From assembly GCF_016807185.1 (NCBI RefSeq), contig NZ_JAEVYN010000002.1, positions 1,609,680-1,673,679 of the forward strand: a stretch of DNA of 64,000 bases. The letters run 5' to 3'. The notes beneath the pieces were generated by a model that saw nothing but the letters and a program-made list of their open reading frames with translations, did no database searches and was not told where the DNA came from. Every line of letters starts with the position of its first letter. Position 1 is the stretch's first letter. The stretch comes from Leptolyngbya sp. Cla-17 (lineage in GTDB: Bacteria > Cyanobacteriota > Cyanobacteriia > Leptolyngbyales > Leptolyngbyaceae). A program made the translations under genes and the position numbers. This document shows positions 63,801 through 64,000 of this stretch, piece by piece.

Positions 63801-64000
63801 CGATCGCGCGATTGGTTTCTTGAATACCAGTGCGGAGAATGTTTAACTCGCGATCGTCCTTTAAAAAAACATAGCCCCGCCATCCTCGCTGGGCATTCTC
63901 CATGCCACTCAGAATTTTATTGAATGTTTCTAAAACTTGATGGGTATGTTCAACTGATCGCCGACTCTCAACTAACTCCTGGACATTGAGATAAGACCGG
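60838..64000 (-). CDS. CHASE3/multi-PAS histidine kinase (5' end beyond window)
   Basis: The frame is open to the right edge; at least 1,053 residues are seen. A CHASE3-type periplasmic domain (LVESRRSVEHTHQVLETFN, then NAQRGWRGYVFLKDDREL) ends at a membrane helix (GYILSFSILTGVFLLLQ). At least four PAS domains with PAC motifs follow (RDDGARWVHATYIPDF; ITCKDGSIKTISW; RADNGEIVWVAAFGRAVF; VHEDGRVITLLEYAAP). HisKA (FAYVASHDLQEPLRAV) and HATPase (FQNLIGNAIKFRR; IRDNGIGIKPRYLERIF) complete it. A repeat-encoded insert of about 28 residues sits in the HATPase. No chromophore-binding GAF is seen. Confidence 0.92.
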   Translation of the reverse strand, partial: RSYLNVQELVESRRSVEHTHQVLETFNKILSGMENAQRGWRGYVFLKDDRELNILRTGIQETNRAIAQTRQLTQDNLGQQRRLDQLQPLIAKRLTVLQQFVDLVRQNKADLSTQRTLLKQTLILQQDIQTRLQEMEGVERTLLQQRAAAVDANVERSAQVNGIGYILSFSILTGVFLLLQKQIYTRKNAETALQQVNEQLETRVQERTMELAEANVSLAAELKERKLAEQSLRDSERQLRLITDALPVLISYLDSKQYYRFNNRTYQEWFKVSQKDLTGQSLKHVVGELAYQTICPYAEAALAGQKVDYEVEVPYRDDGARWVHATYIPDFGEQGEVKGYFALVSDISEAKRNQAERQQSEEQIRRSEERLHLVLQNMPVMLDAFDEEGNIIEWNRECERVTGYRADEVVGNPQSIERLYPDPAYRQQMMQAWSDRGNNYRQWEWDITCKDGSIKTISWSNISDKFPIPGWASWGIGVDVTDRQQAEKQLRQSEQRLSLAIEGSGMATWDVDIQADKALWSEQHFKLLGYDPAPNGEVMLEKWRSRVHPEDMPKIREASTRSQRERSPYSMEHRIIRADNGEIVWVAAFGRAVFNEAGQAVRFVGILIDISDRKVAEEEITQLNQALNRQVKQLETLLEVIPIGIGIAQDPNCNHIKVNPAFAKQLGIPSTINASLSAPNKEAPTFKIYRDGKELSAEELPMQYAAAHGVEVMDVEVDVVHEDGRVITLLEYAAPLLDEQSQIIGCVGAFLDITERKLAKAALQQINEKLEIKVQERTAELNQTNADLIRSNQELEQFAYVASHDLQEPLRAVTGYTQLLAKDYEDQLDETGQQYAAYVIEGATRMQQLIQDLLLYSRIGTRDLVLAPVDCNAVLKRVLDNLQVAIAESNATITSDSLPLITADKTQLTQLFQNLIGNAIKFRREEPPHIHISSTWSSDAGRSHHSELQTPNSETQTTISAAESAYLFTIRDNGIGIKPRYLERIFEIFKRLHTRREFPGTGIGLAVCKKIIDRHNGRIWAESEPEIGTTFYFTLPPSPYGRPNLELNRDSTD
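61125..61190. repeat. Heptamer-type repeat inside the kinase gene
   Basis: Plus-strand GAGTTTCGGAGTTTGGAGTT, then TGGAGTTCGGAG, is a run of GGAGTTT-like heptamers. On the coding strand it gives SHHSELQTPNSETQTT between IHISSTW and AYLFTIRDNGIG. This is a surface loop of the ATPase domain. Confidence 0.6.

Noticed and set aside
1..64000. tRNA, rRNA or riboswitch in the gaps
   Set aside because: I looked for T-loop-like GGTTCGAATCC motifs and conserved riboswitch cores in gaps and saw none; a covariance-model search would be needed to exclude them.

Overview
The window is a stretch of cyanobacterial chromosome. HIP1 octamers (GCGATCGC) are scattered through genes and gaps. The gene content is also cyanobacterial: the alkane pair ado/aar beside accA, a fused panC-cmk, DUF3086, DUF3119, DUF2949, DUF3153 and DUF3122 proteins, and an Rcp1-type response regulator. 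A Leptolyngbya-like or other filamentous lineage is plausible from the repeats and kinase content, but that is only an inference. Most of the window is housekeeping or envelope genes. One decayed accessory patch lies at about 14.5-19.1 kb.

Layout. 1-5.8 kb: a minus-strand run of tmk, holB, a TPR/membrane protein, a DUF3153 lipoprotein, an AI-2E family transporter, a LapA-like protein, a 38-residue membrane peptide and scpA (cut by the left edge). 5.9-8.7 kb: a small cyanobacterial protein, an FHA protein and miaB. 9.2-14.2 kb: the alkane module ado, aar, accA, an SDR reductase and folE, all on the plus strand. AAR reduces acyl-ACP to aldehyde and ADO converts the aldehyde to alkane; AccA belongs to the enzyme that feeds fatty-acid synthesis. 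14.5-19.1 kb: an IS630-type element with a -1 frameshift and an inverted second copy of its left end, an IS5-type remnant, and a two-gene minus-strand operon of an EndoU-like secreted nuclease and a phospholipase-D-family protein. The first of these two genes is broken by one stop codon and the second by a 94-bp MITE insertion. 19.2-25.7 kb: moeA, a glycosyltransferase-TPR-methyltransferase fusion, several unknown proteins and rpsF. 25.9-36.3 kb: a cysteine desulfurase, ilvC, a DUF3122 protein, an alpha/beta hydrolase, a ferritin-like protein, panC-cmk, rfbD and a lone ureC.

36.3-39.0 kb holds the most unusual block. About fourteen consecutive degenerate 21-bp units are followed by a STAND (NB-ARC plus TPR) protein whose N-terminal domain is separated from the ATPase by one in-frame TGA. 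39-46.7 kb: a small secreted protein that may be frameshifted, a Tat-exported class 3 lipase, an alpha-oxoamine synthase, a HAD hydrolase with argG, and a glycogen debranching enzyme. 46.8-56.7 kb: a cytosine permease-type carrier, a Uma2 protein, a CDF transporter, an envelope lipid group (plsY, DUF3086, DUF3119, MlaE permease), a NAGPA-type protein, a membrane pentapeptide protein and small proteins. 57.0-59.1 kb: a CobW/COG0523 metallochaperone behind a Zur-like operator, translationally coupled to a WD40 protein. 59.1-64 kb: a REC-histidine kinase, an Rcp1-like response regulator and a CHASE3/multi-PAS histidine kinase that runs off the right edge.

No rRNA, tRNA or CRISPR array was found. 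The best candidates for something undescribed are the interrupted STAND gene with its 21-bp repeat field, and the decayed EndoU/PLD operon.
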